Positions 19,212 through 28,791 of a stretch of 64,000 nt of DNA are shown here, in pieces. Made by a program: the position numbers and the translations under genes. The notes beneath the pieces were generated by a model that was not told where the DNA came from, did no database searches, and was given only the letters and a program-made list of their open reading frames with translations. Origin of the DNA: Kocuria sp. (GTDB taxonomy: Bacteria; Actinomycetota; Actinomycetes; Actinomycetales; Micrococcaceae); contig JAUNHG010000001.1 of the NCBI GenBank assembly GCA_030524035.1, positions 616,819 to 680,818 on the forward strand. The letters run 5' to 3'. Position 1 is the first letter of the stretch; each line of letters opens with the position of its first letter.

Positions 19212-19966
19212 CAGGCGTCACCATCCGACCGGCGGATGTCGTCGGAAACGATCCGCCCGTCCTGCACGTTGATGATCCGGTCAGCGTACTCAGCCACACG
19301 GGAATCGTGGGTCACAACCACCACGGTGTGGCCTTGAGAGTGCACGGATTCGGCGAGCAGCCCGAGTACTTGGGAAGTGGTTTCTGTGTCCAGAGCGCCG
19401 GTGGGTTCATCGGCAATGATCACATCCGGGTCGGTGATCAGCGCCCTGGCGATAGCCACACGTTGCTGCTGACCCCCGGATAGTTCATCCGGACGGTGAT
19501 TGAGCCGTTCCGTTAACCCCAGCGCCGTCGAGACTTCCCGTAAACGTGCGCGGTCCAGCTTTTTGCCCGCCAGCGTCAGTGGCAGTTCAATGTTTTGCTG
19601 GGCGGTGAGCACGGGCACCAGGTTGAAGGACTGGAACACAAATCCCACGTGCTCGCGTCGGAATTCGGTCAGCTTTTTATCGTCCATGCGCGTGATGTCC
19701 TGACCCCCCACCACAATCCCGGTGCGCGGGCTGGGGTCCGGGGAATCCAACCCGGCTAAACAGTGCACCAGCGTGGATTTGCCGGAGCCCGACGGGCCCA
19801 CCACGGCAGTGAAGGTGCCGCGCTCAATGGTTAAGGAAACGTCATGCAGCGCTGTCACTGACAATTCGCCGGAGCCGTAGGTGCGGGAGACAGAAGTAGC
19901 CACCACGGCGGCGTGTGGTGACTGGGGGTCGGGGAAGGAATTCTGCATACCCATAGCTTGCGTCAC
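19211..19966 (-). CDS. ABC transporter ATPase (MacB/LolD type)
   Basis: Cytoplasmic ATPase of 251 residues partnering the FtsX-type permease. Walker A is [10 protein letters not shown]-loop FVFQSFNLVPVLT, signature LSGGQQQR, Walker B VIIADEPTGALD and switch His VVTHD, all intact. The reported start is a GTG at 19966; ATGs at 19954 and 19948 are equally plausible and no ribosome-binding site decides. First gene of the operon ATPase-permease-kinase-regulator on the minus strand. Confidence 0.93.
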   Translation of the reverse strand: MTQAMGMQNSFPDPQSPHAAVVATSVSRTYGSGELSVTALHDVSLTIERGTFTAVVGPSGSGKSTLVHCLAGLDSPDPSPRTGIVVGGQDITRMDDKKLTEFRREHVGFVFQSFNLVPVLTAQQNIELPLTLAGKKLDRARLREVSTALGLTERLNHRPDELSGGQQQRVAIARALITDPDVIIADEPTGALDTETTSQVLGLLAESVHSQGHTVVVVTHDSRVAEYADRIINVQDGRIVSDDIRRSDGDA

Positions 19967-20311
19967 AGTCTGTGCCGTGACATCGGACGACAGGCCGATT
20001 CGTCAGGTTTTGAGCTCATCCCCAGGGATGAGGAACAGTGCTGGGGCTACTATTCAGGCCCCCACGGGTACTAGATAATCCTTGTACAGTCGACCTTAAC
20101 AGAATGGCGCAAACAGCCAAGAGAAGCGCGGCGGTGGAAAGTTCAGCGAACATGTAGCCCACGCACGGTACCTGCTGATCACCCTGATGCTTTCTGTGAT
20201 CCTTCCCGTGTGGATGCAATAGCTGGGCGGGGTAGAATTCGGCAGGCTGTCCAGCCTGACCCCCATATTGATTGTGATTCCTTCACTTCGTAGAGAGCGA
20301 TCCCGCCGCGT
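19967..20311. other. Divergent intergenic region, 345 bases
   Basis: Separates the divergent ABC/two-component operon and typA. I find no open frame worth calling and no RNA gene. An A/T-richer patch at about 20071-20082 (TAGATAATCC) could hold a -10 for either side, and GGTAGAATTC near 20232-20241 could serve typA, but neither has a convincing -35. Confidence 0.5.
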
Positions 20312-22219
20312 ATGAGCACTATCCAGCGAACCGACCTCCGCAATGTGGCGATTGTGGCCCACGTGGACCACGGTAAAACCACCATCGTGGATGCGATGCT
20401 TCAGCAAACCCACGCCTTTTCCGCACATGGAGAGGTAGAGGAACGCGTGATGGACTCCGGGGATCTGGAGAAGGAAAAGGGCATCACCATCCTGGCCAAA
20501 AACACCACAGTGTTTTACGACGGCCCCTCCGCAGGTGGTGAAAAAATCACCATTAACGTGATCGACACCCCTGGCCACGCTGATTTTGGTGGCGAGGTGG
20601 AACGTGGGTTGTCGATGGTGGATGGTGTGGTGCTGCTGGTGGACGCTTCCGAAGGCCCTTTGCCCCAAACTCGTTTTGTGCTGCGGAAGGCTTTAGAAGC
20701 CAAACTGCCCGTGATTCTGGTGGTCAACAAGATTGACCGTCCGGATGCTCGGGCTGACGAAGTAGTCAGTGAGTCCATGGATTTGTTGCTGGGCTTGGCC
20801 TCTGACATCGCCGAAGACCAACCGGACCTTGACTTGGACGCTGTGCTGGATGTTCCGGTGGTGTACGCCTCCGGTAAAGCAGGGCGGGCGTCCGTGGAAA
20901 ATCCAGGGGACGGTAACCTGCCGAATAACGAGGACCTTGAACCGTTATTCGCCACGATCATCAACCACATCCCCGCGCCGTCCTACGACGATGACGGCGT
21001 GCTGCAAGCACACGTGACTAACCTGGATGCTTCCCCGTTCTTGGGGCGTTTGGCGTTGTTGCGCATCTTCAATGGCACCCTCAAGAAGGGCCAAACCGTG
21101 GCGTGGGCCCGTTCCAACGGTGAGCTGAAGAACGTGCGGATCTCAGAGCTACTGGCTACCAAAGGCCTGGACCGGGAACCCGCCGAATCTGCTGGTCCCG
21201 GCGAGATCGTGGCGGTGGCAGGGATCGAGGACATCACTATTGGTGAAACCCTGACCGATCCGAATAACCCCCAGCCGCTTCCGTTGATTCATGTGGATGA
21301 TCCCGCTATTTCCATGACGATCGGCATCAATACCTCCCCATTGGCGGGCAGGGTCAAGGGCGCTAAGGTGACTGCCCGCCAGGTCAAGGATCGTTTGGAT
21401 AAGGAATTGATCGGCAACGTCTCCTTGCGCGTGCTGCCTACCCAGCGCCCGGATGCTTGGGAAGTTCAAGGGCGCGGTGAGTTGGCGTTAGCCATCCTGG
21501 TGGAACAAATGCGCCGCGAAGGGTTTGAGATCACGGCGGGCAAACCCCAAGTGGTGACCCGGGAGATTGATGGCTCACTTCATGAGCCGATGGAACACAT
21601 GACCATTGACACTCCGGAAGAATTCTTGGGTGCGATTACGCAGCTCATGGCGGCCCGCAAAGGGCAGATGCAAGGGATGACCAACCACGGCACCGGATGG
21701 GTGCGGATGGAGTTTAAGGTTCCGTCCCGTGGGCTGATCGGCTTCCGTACCCGGTTTCTGACCGAAACTCGTGGTGCGGGTATTGCGTCGTCGTATGCGG
21801 ATGGCTATGCGCCGTGGGCGGGGGACATCGAGTACCGCACCAACGGTTCTATGGTGGCCGACCGCGCTGGTGTGGCCACACCCTTTGCCATGATCAACCT
21901 GCAAGAACGCGGCACGATCTTTGTGAAACCTACCCAGGAGGTGTACGAAGGCATGGTGGTGGGGGAAAACGCCCGAGCGGACGATATGGACGTGAATATC
22001 ACCAAGGAAAAAAAGCTCACCAACATGCGTTCTTCCACGGCAGATAATTTTGAGAACCTCACCCCGCCCAAGATTTTGACGTTGGAGGAGTCCTTGGAAT
22101 TTGCCCGCGAGGACGAATGCGTTGAGGTCACACCGGAGGCCATTCGTATTCGCAAAGTGATTTTGGATGGCAACGAGCGGGTTCGTGCCGCTCGTCAGCG
22201 GGCACGTGCCTCAGTCTGA
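20312..22219 (+). CDS. typA: Translational GTPase TypA/BipA
   Basis: Ribosome-associated GTPase of 635 residues, implicated in ribosome assembly and stress or cold adaptation. GTPase motifs: G1 AHVDHGKT (16-23), G2 KGITI, G3 DTPGHADFG and G4 NKIDRPDA. Domain II, an EF-G-like domain and the TypA-specific C-terminal domain ([20 protein letters not shown]; then the conserved [13 protein letters not shown]) follow without a break. Start ATG 20312; the upstream ribosome-binding site is weak. It heads a run typA-mshB-fdxA-dapC, a neighbourhood I know from other Micrococcaceae. Confidence 0.96.
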   Translation: MSTIQRTDLRNVAIVAHVDHGKTTIVDAMLQQTHAFSAHGEVEERVMDSGDLEKEKGITILAKNTTVFYDGPSAGGEKITINVIDTPGHADFGGEVERGLSMVDGVVLLVDASEGPLPQTRFVLRKALEAKLPVILVVNKIDRPDARADEVVSESMDLLLGLASDIAEDQPDLDLDAVLDVPVVYASGKAGRASVENPGDGNLPNNEDLEPLFATIINHIPAPSYDDDGVLQAHVTNLDASPFLGRLALLRIFNGTLKKGQTVAWARSNGELKNVRISELLATKGLDREPAESAGPGEIVAVAGIEDITIGETLTDPNNPQPLPLIHVDDPAISMTIGINTSPLAGRVKGAKVTARQVKDRLDKELIGNVSLRVLPTQRPDAWEVQGRGELALAILVEQMRREGFEITAGKPQVVTREIDGSLHEPMEHMTIDTPEEFLGAITQLMAARKGQMQGMTNHGTGWVRMEFKVPSRGLIGFRTRFLTETRGAGIASSYADGYAPWAGDIEYRTNGSMVADRAGVATPFAMINLQERGTIFVKPTQEVYEGMVVGENARADDMDVNITKEKKLTNMRSSTADNFENLTPPKILTLEESLEFAREDECVEVTPEAIRIRKVILDGNERVRAARQRARASV

Positions 22220-23597
22220 CCACACGCCAGATGCAACACCGTCGTACCCCGAACAGGGTGCGACGGTGTTGCCGAACGCGCTGCGCTCCCTCTTGCCTGC
22301 CGGTGTGGCCCCGCACGATGCGCGGCTGCTGTATGTGCACGCCCACCCTGATGACGAAACGGTGGTGACGGGTGCCTCCATCGCACACTATGCGCGGGAA
22401 GGTGCGGCAGTAACGCTGTTAACCATGACGCGTGGTGAGCGGGGGGAGGTGATCCCCCACGACCTCCGCCACCTTGAAGTAGGCCACCCGGATTGTGTGG
22501 ACGACGGCACCGCGTTGGGGGATTACCGGGTGGATGAGCTGCGGGCTGCGTGCGCTGCTCTGGGAATCAGCAAACAGTTTTTTGCCGGGCAATCACCAGC
22601 GTGGGACCCCACAGTCGGTATGAGTAATGGGCGGGATCGGTACCTGGATTCCGGGATGTCCTGGGGGGCTCATGGCCGTGCCCAGCCCGCCACGGATGTT
22701 TCCCCGGCGGCGCTCACAGCAGCCCCAACGGAAGAAGTCGCTGCCCATATTGCGGCGGCTATCCGCACGGTATGCCCCATAGCAGTGATCACGTACGACG
22801 ACGACGGCGGTTACGGTCATCCCGATCACATATACACCGGGGCAGCGGTGTTGCGGGCCGTGGAATTGGCCCGCACCGCTGGTGCGGGGGGTGTCGGGTG
22901 GGATGTCCCCGTGGTGTGGGCGATTGAGGGTGAGGTGTCTGCCGATGACGTCAGCCCTCAGGCCGTAGTGGAGGCAACACCGGGGGATCTGGGCGCCAAA
23001 CGGGCCGCCTTGGAAGCCCACGCTACACAGGTGATGCTGCCGTCCGACCCCACGCACATGAGCTTTATGTTCTCCAACGGTATTCCGCAAAAGATCAGCG
23101 GAGTGGAAACGTTCCGTGTGGTGGGAGGCACGGAGGCCTCAGCCATGGAGGCGCGCTACACCACGCCCGCGCACAGTGGCCGAAATCCCCTCGACCAGGC
23201 CTCAGTGCCGGTGAGTATGGCCATTGCGGTGGTCACCGGACTATTGGCCGGAATTTTAGGCACTGGTGTGCACGGCAACATCGCACGGGTAGGGGAGGGT
23301 TTTGTGCTGCCGTGGGGTGTGGCGTTGGCGTTGGCGTTGGCGTTGAGTGTTTCGTTATGGTCCGGATCCAGCACCCGCAGGGTGTGGGCTGCTGCCGTTG
23401 CCGGCGTGGTCACGTACACGGTGGCTTTTGTCATGGCGTTCTTGCGACCGGATTCCCCGTTGATTGTGTTGGCGTTGGATTCAGCCATTGGACGGGTAGG
23501 AATCGCCTGGTTTGGTGGCATCCTGCTGACCACTTTGGCGTCTGTGATGGTGGTTAGCAGGTGGTGGCGTCGGCGTCGGAATTGGTTTGGCGCGTAG
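22167..23597 (+). CDS. mshB: Mycothiol deacetylase MshB fused to a C-terminal membrane domain
   Basis: N-terminal part (about 50-320) is a zinc-dependent LmbE/GlcNAc-PI deacetylase domain: VHAHPDDE (zinc ligands H60, D63) and YGHPDHI (second His). MshB removes the acetyl group from GlcNAc-Ins in mycothiol biosynthesis, in the cytoplasm. Residues about 345-476 form a separate domain with about four hydrophobic helices and no similarity to the deacetylase; in related genomes I recall a separate small membrane gene (DUF6113-like) after mshB, so this looks like a fusion. The start is unsure: ATG 22167 overlaps typA by 53 bases, GTG 22206 by 14, and neither has a clear ribosome-binding site. A hexanucleotide repeat (GCGTTG, four copies near 23323-23346) encodes Ala-Leu repeats in a helix. 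Confidence 0.88.
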   Translation: MATSGFVPLVSGHVPQSDHTPDATPSYPEQGATVLPNALRSLLPAGVAPHDARLLYVHAHPDDETVVTGASIAHYAREGAAVTLLTMTRGERGEVIPHDLRHLEVGHPDCVDDGTALGDYRVDELRAACAALGISKQFFAGQSPAWDPTVGMSNGRDRYLDSGMSWGAHGRAQPATDVSPAALTAAPTEEVAAHIAAAIRTVCPIAVITYDDDGGYGHPDHIYTGAAVLRAVELARTAGAGGVGWDVPVVWAIEGEVSADDVSPQAVVEATPGDLGAKRAALEAHATQVMLPSDPTHMSFMFSNGIPQKISGVETFRVVGGTEASAMEARYTTPAHSGRNPLDQASVPVSMAIAVVTGLLAGILGTGVHGNIARVGEGFVLPWGVALALALALSVSLWSGSSTRRVWAAAVAGVVTYTVAFVMAFLRPDSPLIVLALDSAIGRVGIAWFGGILLTTLASVMVVSRWWRRRRNWFGA

Positions 23598-23638
23598 GAT
23601 GGGGCAGACCACTATTTGCGAAAGGACCACTGAGCTTC

Positions 23639-23962
23639 ATGACGTACGTGATCGCCCAGCCTTGTGTTGACGTCAAGGACAAGGCGTGCGTGGAAGAGTG
23701 CCCCGTCGATTGCATTTACGAAGGGGAGCGTTCGCTGTACATCCACCCCGATGAATGTGTCGATTGTGGTGCGTGTGAACCTGTGTGCCCAGTGGAAGCT
23801 ATCTATTACGAAGACGACACTCCAGAAGAGTGGGCTGAGTACTACAAGTACAACGTTGAATTCTTTGACGATTTAGGGTCCCCGGGTGGCGCTGCCAAAT
23901 TGGGGAACACGGGTAAGGATCACCCGGGTATCGCGGCGCTTCCACCGCAGAATCAGGACTGA
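23639..23962 (+). CDS. fdxA: Seven-iron ferredoxin FdxA
   Basis: Small electron carrier of 107 residues. Cysteines fit a 7Fe ferredoxin: C9, C17 and C50 for a [3Fe-4S] cluster and C21, C40, C43 and C46 for a [4Fe-4S] cluster, with an extra C25. The acidic stretch DDTPEEWAEYYKYNVEFF after the cluster domain is typical of actinobacterial FdxA. ATG 23639 is chosen because the ferredoxin family begins MTYVI; earlier in-frame codons run into mshB. AAAGGA lies about 13 bases upstream. Followed after 2 bases by dapC. Confidence 0.95.
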   Translation: MTYVIAQPCVDVKDKACVEECPVDCIYEGERSLYIHPDECVDCGACEPVCPVEAIYYEDDTPEEWAEYYKYNVEFFDDLGSPGGAAKLGNTGKDHPGIAALPPQNQD

Positions 23963-23964
23963 CC

Positions 23965-25116
23965 GTGACGCATTCCGCGCGCGCTATGGGGTTGTCTCTG
24001 CCGGACTACCCCTGGGAAGCCATGGTTCCCTACCGGCAGAAAGCCGCAGAGCACCCGGACGGTGTGGTAGATCTATCCATCGGCACTCCAGTGGACCCCA
24101 CACCGTTGGTGATCCAGGACGCCTTGGGATCGGCTGCGGACGCTCACGGGTATCCCACCACACATGGCACGCGTGCGCTGCGTGAAGCCGTAGCAGCCTG
24201 GTACCAGCGTCGTCGTGGAGTTCCGGGGCTGGATCCTGAGCAGATCATGCCGACGGTGGGGTCAAAGGAATTGGTTGCCTGGCTGCCGTTGTTGCTGGGG
24301 TTGGGTGCCGGTGATGTGGTGGTGCGGCCTACGGTGGCTTACCCCACCTATGACATTGGTGCGCGGATCGCCGGTGCGCAATACGTGGCTGCGGATGACC
24401 TTGATGACCTTGACGCGGATCAGCGTGACCGTGTGCGGTTGGTGTGGGTGAATTCGCCGGGTAACCCCACGGGTATTGTGCGTGACGCGCAGTCGTTGAA
24501 AAAAGTGGTGGACCAGGCGCGGGCTGTGGGGGCCGTGGTGGCATCCGATGAGTGTTATGCCGAGCTGGGGTGGGGCGAGTGGGACCGCGAACAGGGGGGT
24601 ACCTCTGTGCCGTCGGTGCTGGACCCCGCCGTAAGTGGGGGCGATTTTTCCCTGCTGCTCAGTGTCTACTCGTTGTCCAAGCAATCAAATATGGCGGGGT
24701 ATCGGGCGGCTTTTGTGGCTGGGGACCCAGACATTATGAAGGACCTGATTAACTCCCGTAAGCACGCGGGCATGATCGTTCCAGCCCCTGTGCAGGTGGC
24801 TATGCAGATGGCGTTGACGGACGACGCTCACGTGGCGGCGCAGAAAGCGTTGTACCGTGCGCGGCGTGAGCAACTGTTACCTGCTTTGCGGGACTTTGGC
24901 ATGCGGATTGAGCATTCAGAAGCTGGCCTGTACCTGTGGTGCCGGCCAACCTCGGGGGAGGATACCTGGCAGACGGTCAGCCGCTTTGCTGAGCGAGGGC
25001 TTGTGGTGGGTCCTGGCGTGTTTTATGGCGAGTCCGGTAGCGGGTATGTTCGGGTGGCTTTAACCGGTACAAACGAACGTATCCAGGCAGCTGTCACCCG
25101 ATTGAGGGAGCCCTGA
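23965..25116 (+). CDS. dapC: N-succinyldiaminopimelate aminotransferase DapC
   Basis: PLP-dependent class I/II aminotransferase of 383 residues. It transfers the amino group of glutamate to N-succinyl-2-amino-6-ketopimelate in the succinylase branch of lysine/diaminopimelate synthesis. The PLP lysine is in SLSKQSNMAGYR; NSPGNPTG and the DECYAELGW stretch complete the cofactor pocket. DapD and DapE, which act just before and after it, are encoded 3-4 kb downstream, which supports DapC rather than another aminotransferase. Start GTG 23965 follows the fdxA stop by 2 bases. Confidence 0.92.
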   Translation: MTHSARAMGLSLPDYPWEAMVPYRQKAAEHPDGVVDLSIGTPVDPTPLVIQDALGSAADAHGYPTTHGTRALREAVAAWYQRRRGVPGLDPEQIMPTVGSKELVAWLPLLLGLGAGDVVVRPTVAYPTYDIGARIAGAQYVAADDLDDLDADQRDRVRLVWVNSPGNPTGIVRDAQSLKKVVDQARAVGAVVASDECYAELGWGEWDREQGGTSVPSVLDPAVSGGDFSLLLSVYSLSKQSNMAGYRAAFVAGDPDIMKDLINSRKHAGMIVPAPVQVAMQMALTDDAHVAAQKALYRARREQLLPALRDFGMRIEHSEAGLYLWCRPTSGEDTWQTVSRFAERGLVVGPGVFYGESGSGYVRVALTGTNERIQAAVTRLREP

Positions 25117-25351
25117 CGAGGGTTTTTCTCGTGTGTTTCGCGTTGCGGTGATGTTTGGCGGAAATTGGCACCATCGTGTGCAGAGCGAGTAAGTTGTACC
25201 ACAGCGATTTTGTGCCATAGGCACTATCCGTGGTGTACATCGCTGTACGCCGTCGATATCGCGCATCGGTACATGCCGCACCATCCGGCAGGCCGAAACC
25301 ACCCCGACCCACCGGGTCATCGAGCACGGAATACCACCGCGGAGGGCATCC
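25117..25351 (+). promoter_or_regulatory. Leader region of citrate synthase gene with inverted repeats
   Basis: No gene is seen in these 235 bases. Two small dyads stand out: TGTGCCATAGGCACTA (25211-25226) and GTACATCGCTGTAC (25235-25248, 5-base arms). TTGTGC (25210-25215), an 18-base spacer and TGTACA (25234-25239) could be a promoter overlapping both. They may bind a regulator of central carbon flow; none is identifiable. Confidence 0.35.
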
Positions 25352-26647
25352 ATGAGCGAGTCTGTTACTGACGCCAAGAACGTCCAGCTTCATCACGAAA
25401 ACGGCATCTTGGATTTGCCGGTCTTAGAGGCTGCCGAGGGCAATAACGGTTATGGGGTCAGTGCGCTGCTCAAAGAAACAGGCAACGTGGTGTACGACCC
25501 CGGTTTTGTGAATACCGCCAATGTGCGCTCGGCCGTCACCTATATTGATGGCGCTAACGGGATTCTTCGGTATCGCGGTTATCCCATTGAACAGTTGGCC
25601 GAGAAGTCCAATTTTGTGGAAGTTGCCTATTTGCTCATTTACGGTGAACTGCCCACACCGGAGCAGTACGCGGATTTTGAGCACCGGATTACCACACACA
25701 CCATGGTCCATGAAGACCTCAAAATGTTCTTTAACGGGTTCCCCCGGTCGGCGCACCCCATGCCTGTGTTGTCATCGTCTGTTTCAGCGTTGTCCACGTT
25801 CTACCCAGATTCTCTGGACCCTCAAGACCCTTGGCACATCGAAATTTCCACGATTCGCTTGCTGGCCAAGGTTCCCACCTTGGCTGCGTATGCCTATAAG
25901 AAGTCCTTGGGCGAACCCATGCTGTACCCGCACAATGAGCTGAATTACGCCGAAAATTTCCTCCGGATGTGCTTTGGGGTTCCCGCTGCGGATTACGAGG
26001 TAGACCCGGATATGGCCAAGGTGTTGGATGTTTTGCTCATGCTCCACGCTGACCACGAACAGAACTGTTCGACATCCACTGTGCGTTTGGTGGGTTCTTC
26101 TAATGCCAATATTTTTGCTTCTGTGTCTGCTGGGATTAACGCCCTGTATGGGCCGTTGCATGGTGGGGCAAACGAGGCTGTGTTGAAGATGCTCAACCAG
26201 ATCAAGGACGAAGGGCTTTCCCCGGATGCCTTTATGGAAAAGGTGAAAAATAAAGAAGACGGGGTCAAGCTCATGGGCTTTGGGCACCGGGTGTATAAGA
26301 GCTACGACCCCCGTGCCCAGATCATCAAAGATTACGCGCACGACATCCTGGCTAAATTGGGTGGCAATAACGAATTGTTGGATATTGCCATGCGCTTGGA
26401 AGAAAAAGCGTTGGCGGATGACTACTTTGTGGAACGTAAGCTGTACCCGAATGTGGATTTCTATACCGGCTTGATTTACAAAGCCATGGGTTTCCCGGAG
26501 CGGATGTTCACCGTGCTGTTTGCGATTGGGCGTCTTCCGGGGTGGATTGCGCAGTGGCGTGAAATGGTGGAGGACCCTGAAACCAAGATTGGTCGGCCTC
26601 GTCAGCTGTACGTGGGAGCCACGGAACGCGATTACCCGCAGCGGTGA
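25352..26647 (+). CDS. gltA: Citrate synthase
   Basis: Condenses acetyl-CoA and oxaloacetate to citrate, entry step of the TCA cycle. 431 residues, the length of the large hexameric-type (GltA) enzyme. Visible are the N-terminal domain (ITYIDGANGILRYRGYPIEQLA), GPLHGGANEAVLKML with the conserved His, GFGHRVYKSYDPRA with the catalytic-loop His, and IGRLPGWIAQWREM near the end. The ATG at 25352 is preceded by GGAGGG. The long leader holds two dyads and the gene is followed by a perfect hairpin, so it is a monocistronic unit. Confidence 0.97.
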   Translation: MSESVTDAKNVQLHHENGILDLPVLEAAEGNNGYGVSALLKETGNVVYDPGFVNTANVRSAVTYIDGANGILRYRGYPIEQLAEKSNFVEVAYLLIYGELPTPEQYADFEHRITTHTMVHEDLKMFFNGFPRSAHPMPVLSSSVSALSTFYPDSLDPQDPWHIEISTIRLLAKVPTLAAYAYKKSLGEPMLYPHNELNYAENFLRMCFGVPAADYEVDPDMAKVLDVLLMLHADHEQNCSTSTVRLVGSSNANIFASVSAGINALYGPLHGGANEAVLKMLNQIKDEGLSPDAFMEKVKNKEDGVKLMGFGHRVYKSYDPRAQIIKDYAHDILAKLGGNNELLDIAMRLEEKALADDYFVERKLYPNVDFYTGLIYKAMGFPERMFTVLFAIGRLPGWIAQWREMVEDPETKIGRPRQLYVGATERDYPQR

Positions 26648-26653
26648 GACCAC

Positions 26654-26691
26654 ATCGTGGGTGGTGTGATGGTATAAACACCACCCACGAT
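26654..26691. terminator. Perfect hairpin between gltA and galE
   Basis: Perfect 14-base arms (26654-26667 and 26678-26691, ATCGTGGGTGGTGT and complement) around a 10-base loop, 6 bases after the gltA stop. It can act for both convergent genes. Confidence 0.88.
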
Positions 26692-26715
26692 TGTTGTCAG
26701 TGGGTGTGGCGGGAT

Positions 26716-27732
26716 CTAGCCTTGGTAGCCGTTGGGGTTGTTTTTCTGCCAGTTCCAGTGGTCCCGGCACATCGTGTCCATATCCCGGTCAGCGGACCAC
26801 CCCAGGTCCGCCAGGGCTGCGGAAGCGTCAGCGTACGTGGTGGCAGCATCGCCTGGGCGACGGTCAACCACCTCGTAAGGAATTTCCACACCGGAGGCTT
26901 TCTGGAAAGCGTCGCGTACTTCCAAGACGGAGTACCCGTGGCCAGTGCCTAGATTCCAAATCTTCAACCCGCCATTGTGTGCCAACCAGTCGACTGCTTT
27001 GACGTGACCATCTGCCAGGTCCACCACGTGAATGTAGTCGCGCACGCCTGTGCCATCCGGGGTGGGGTAGTCATCCCCAAAGACCCGCAACTTTTCCCGG
27101 CGGCCCACTGCCACCTGAGCCACAAACGGCATCAGATTGTTCGGGATGCCCCGGGGGTCTTCACCGATCCTGCCCGATTCATGGGCACCCACCGGGTTGA
27201 AATACCGTAGCAAGGCCACATTCCAACGATCATCGGCCGCAGCAAGGTCCGTAAGAATGTCTTCGATGTGTTCTTTGGTGCGCCCGTACGGGTTAGTGGC
27301 ATCTTTCTCCACTTTTTCCGTTAACGGCATGGTGTCCACTTCCCCGTACACGGTGGCGGAGGAGGAGAACACTATGGTGCGGCAGTCATGCTCTTCCATG
27401 GTGTTTAACAGATGTAATGTGCCGCCAACGTTGTTGGAGTAGTACCACAGGGGTTTTTCTGCTGATTCCCCCACAGCCTTCAGCCCGGCAAAGTGAATCA
27501 CAGCATCCGGTTTCCACGTTTGGAAAATGCGGGTAAGTCCCGGGGCGTCCAACAGGTCCACTTCCTCAAAACCGTCAATGGGCCGACCGGCCAATTCTTC
27601 AACACGGTTCAGAGACTCCCGGGAGGAATTTGCCAAGTTATCCATGACAACGACGTCATGCCCAGCCTCCAGGAGGGACAGGACGGTGTGTGAGCCAATG
27701 TAGCCGGTGCCACCGGTCACGAGAATACGCAT
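26716..27732 (-). CDS. galE: UDP-glucose 4-epimerase
   Basis: Interconverts UDP-glucose and UDP-galactose with bound NAD, feeding galactose use and cell-wall or capsule sugars. 338 residues; NAD motif TGGTGYIGS (6-14) and catalytic YGRTK with the upstream SSSATVYG serine region. C-terminal substrate part GVRDYIHVVDLADGH and RRPGDAA are canonical GalE. The start ATG has AAAGG about 9 bases upstream. Single gene converging on gltA. Confidence 0.95.
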   Translation of the reverse strand: MRILVTGGTGYIGSHTVLSLLEAGHDVVVMDNLANSSRESLNRVEELAGRPIDGFEEVDLLDAPGLTRIFQTWKPDAVIHFAGLKAVGESAEKPLWYYSNNVGGTLHLLNTMEEHDCRTIVFSSSATVYGEVDTMPLTEKVEKDATNPYGRTKEHIEDILTDLAAADDRWNVALLRYFNPVGAHESGRIGEDPRGIPNNLMPFVAQVAVGRREKLRVFGDDYPTPDGTGVRDYIHVVDLADGHVKAVDWLAHNGGLKIWNLGTGHGYSVLEVRDAFQKASGVEIPYEVVDRRPGDAATTYADASAALADLGWSADRDMDTMCRDHWNWQKNNPNGYQG

Positions 27733-27792
27733 GGGGGTGCCTTTCTGTAGCGAAGAAACGTCGGATTGTAGGCAGTGTGTGCTGCCCAGCGG

Positions 27793-28758
27793 TTAGTTCT
27801 GATGAAGTGCTTGGTTGAGTTCCACGGTGTTTCCGGTGCGGGGGAGTGCTTCTACAGCACCAGTCAGGGAATTTCGGCGCAGTAACAGGTTGGGGGTTCC
27901 GGACAGATCAACGGCTTTGACCACCTGGGTTGATTGGCCGTTGTTGATAACGTTCACGCGTGTTCCGGCAGTGACATACAGCCCGGCTTCCACCACGCAG
28001 TCATTCCCCAGGGAAATCCCCACACCCGCGTTGGCACCCAGCAACACCCGTTCCCCCAACTGCACACGCTGTGTGCCGCCACCGGAGAGAGTTCCCATGA
28101 TGGAAGCGCCCCCGCCAATGTCTGTGTGGTCACCCACCACCACACCAGCTGAAATGCGGCCTTCCACCATGGCGGTTCCCAAGGTTCCCGCGTTGAAGTT
28201 CACGAACCCTTCGTGCATCACCGTGGTGCCTTCCGCCAGATGAGCACCCAGTCGGACACGGTCCGCATCGCCAATGCGCACGCCAGAGGGGACCACGTAG
28301 TCCACCATTCGGGGGAATTTATCCACGGACAGCACGGTGACATTGCCGGTGGAACGCATACGCATCACAGCCCATCGCAGCTCTTCTGCCAACACTGGCC
28401 CACGGGAAGTCCAGGCCACATTAGCCAGCAGGCCAAAAATACCGTCCAAGTTGATGGTGTTCGGTTGCACCATGCGATGGGACAGTAAGTGCAGGCGCAG
28501 GTAAGCATCCGCAGCATCTGCCGGGGCAGCATCAAGATCCACCACTCGTTCCAGGATCTGCACGGTCACGTTGCGGTCAGCATCAGGGACCGCAGCGGTT
28601 CGTAAGTCAGCGTCCAAGGATGTATCAGGATCTTGGCCGAGTACCGGGTTGGGGTACCACACATCCAAAATGGTGTCGGCGTGGGGGCCATCAGCTACTA
28701 CCGTGGCAAGCCCCAATCCCGCTGCGTGGCGGGCAGTGTCAGAGTCAGTGGAAGTCAT
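27793..28758 (-). CDS. dapD: 2,3,4,5-tetrahydrodipicolinate N-succinyltransferase DapD
   Basis: Trimeric left-handed beta-helix acyltransferase that succinylates tetrahydrodipicolinate with succinyl-CoA in lysine/diaminopimelate synthesis. 321 residues, the length of the actinobacterial (mycobacterial-type) DapD. Hexapeptide repeats run from about residue 170 ([50 protein letters not shown]). It is divergent from dapE across only 39 bases. TAGGAT ends 6 bases before the ATG, with GGAG lying between, so a leaderless or very short-leader transcript is likely. Confidence 0.95.
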   Translation of the reverse strand: MTSTDSDTARHAAGLGLATVVADGPHADTILDVWYPNPVLGQDPDTSLDADLRTAAVPDADRNVTVQILERVVDLDAAPADAADAYLRLHLLSHRMVQPNTINLDGIFGLLANVAWTSRGPVLAEELRWAVMRMRSTGNVTVLSVDKFPRMVDYVVPSGVRIGDADRVRLGAHLAEGTTVMHEGFVNFNAGTLGTAMVEGRISAGVVVGDHTDIGGGASIMGTLSGGGTQRVQLGERVLLGANAGVGISLGNDCVVEAGLYVTAGTRVNVINNGQSTQVVKAVDLSGTPNLLLRRNSLTGAVEALPRTGNTVELNQALHQN

Positions 28759-28764
28759 GGCTCC

Positions 28765-28770
28765 ATCCTA
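28765..28770 (-). promoter_or_regulatory. Candidate -10 (TAGGAT) of dapD
   Basis: TAGGAT, 6 bases before the dapD ATG at 28758; a leaderless layout. Its -35 zone would fall on the opposing dapE -10. Confidence 0.5.
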
Positions 28771-28785
28771 CGGACCATACGCAGC

Positions 28786-28791
28786 TAGGGT
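28786..28791 (+). promoter_or_regulatory. Candidate -10 (TAGGGT) of dapE
   Basis: TAGGGT, 6 bases before the dapE ATG at 28798 with no ribosome-binding site between. Back to back with the dapD -10. Confidence 0.5.

Noticed and set aside
23323..23346. GCGTTG tandem repeat considered as a phase-variable tract
   Set aside because: The unit is 6 bases, so copy changes keep the frame, and it encodes Ala-Leu within a membrane helix.
25211..25226. Dyad considered as a CRP/GlxR box
   Set aside because: The right half does not fit TGTGA-N6-TCACA; kept only as an unassigned dyad.
25784..26770. 328-codon minus-strand ORF opposite citrate synthase
   Set aside because: Antisense to a well conserved enzyme; composition (His/Gln/Arg-rich) is that of a shadow frame.
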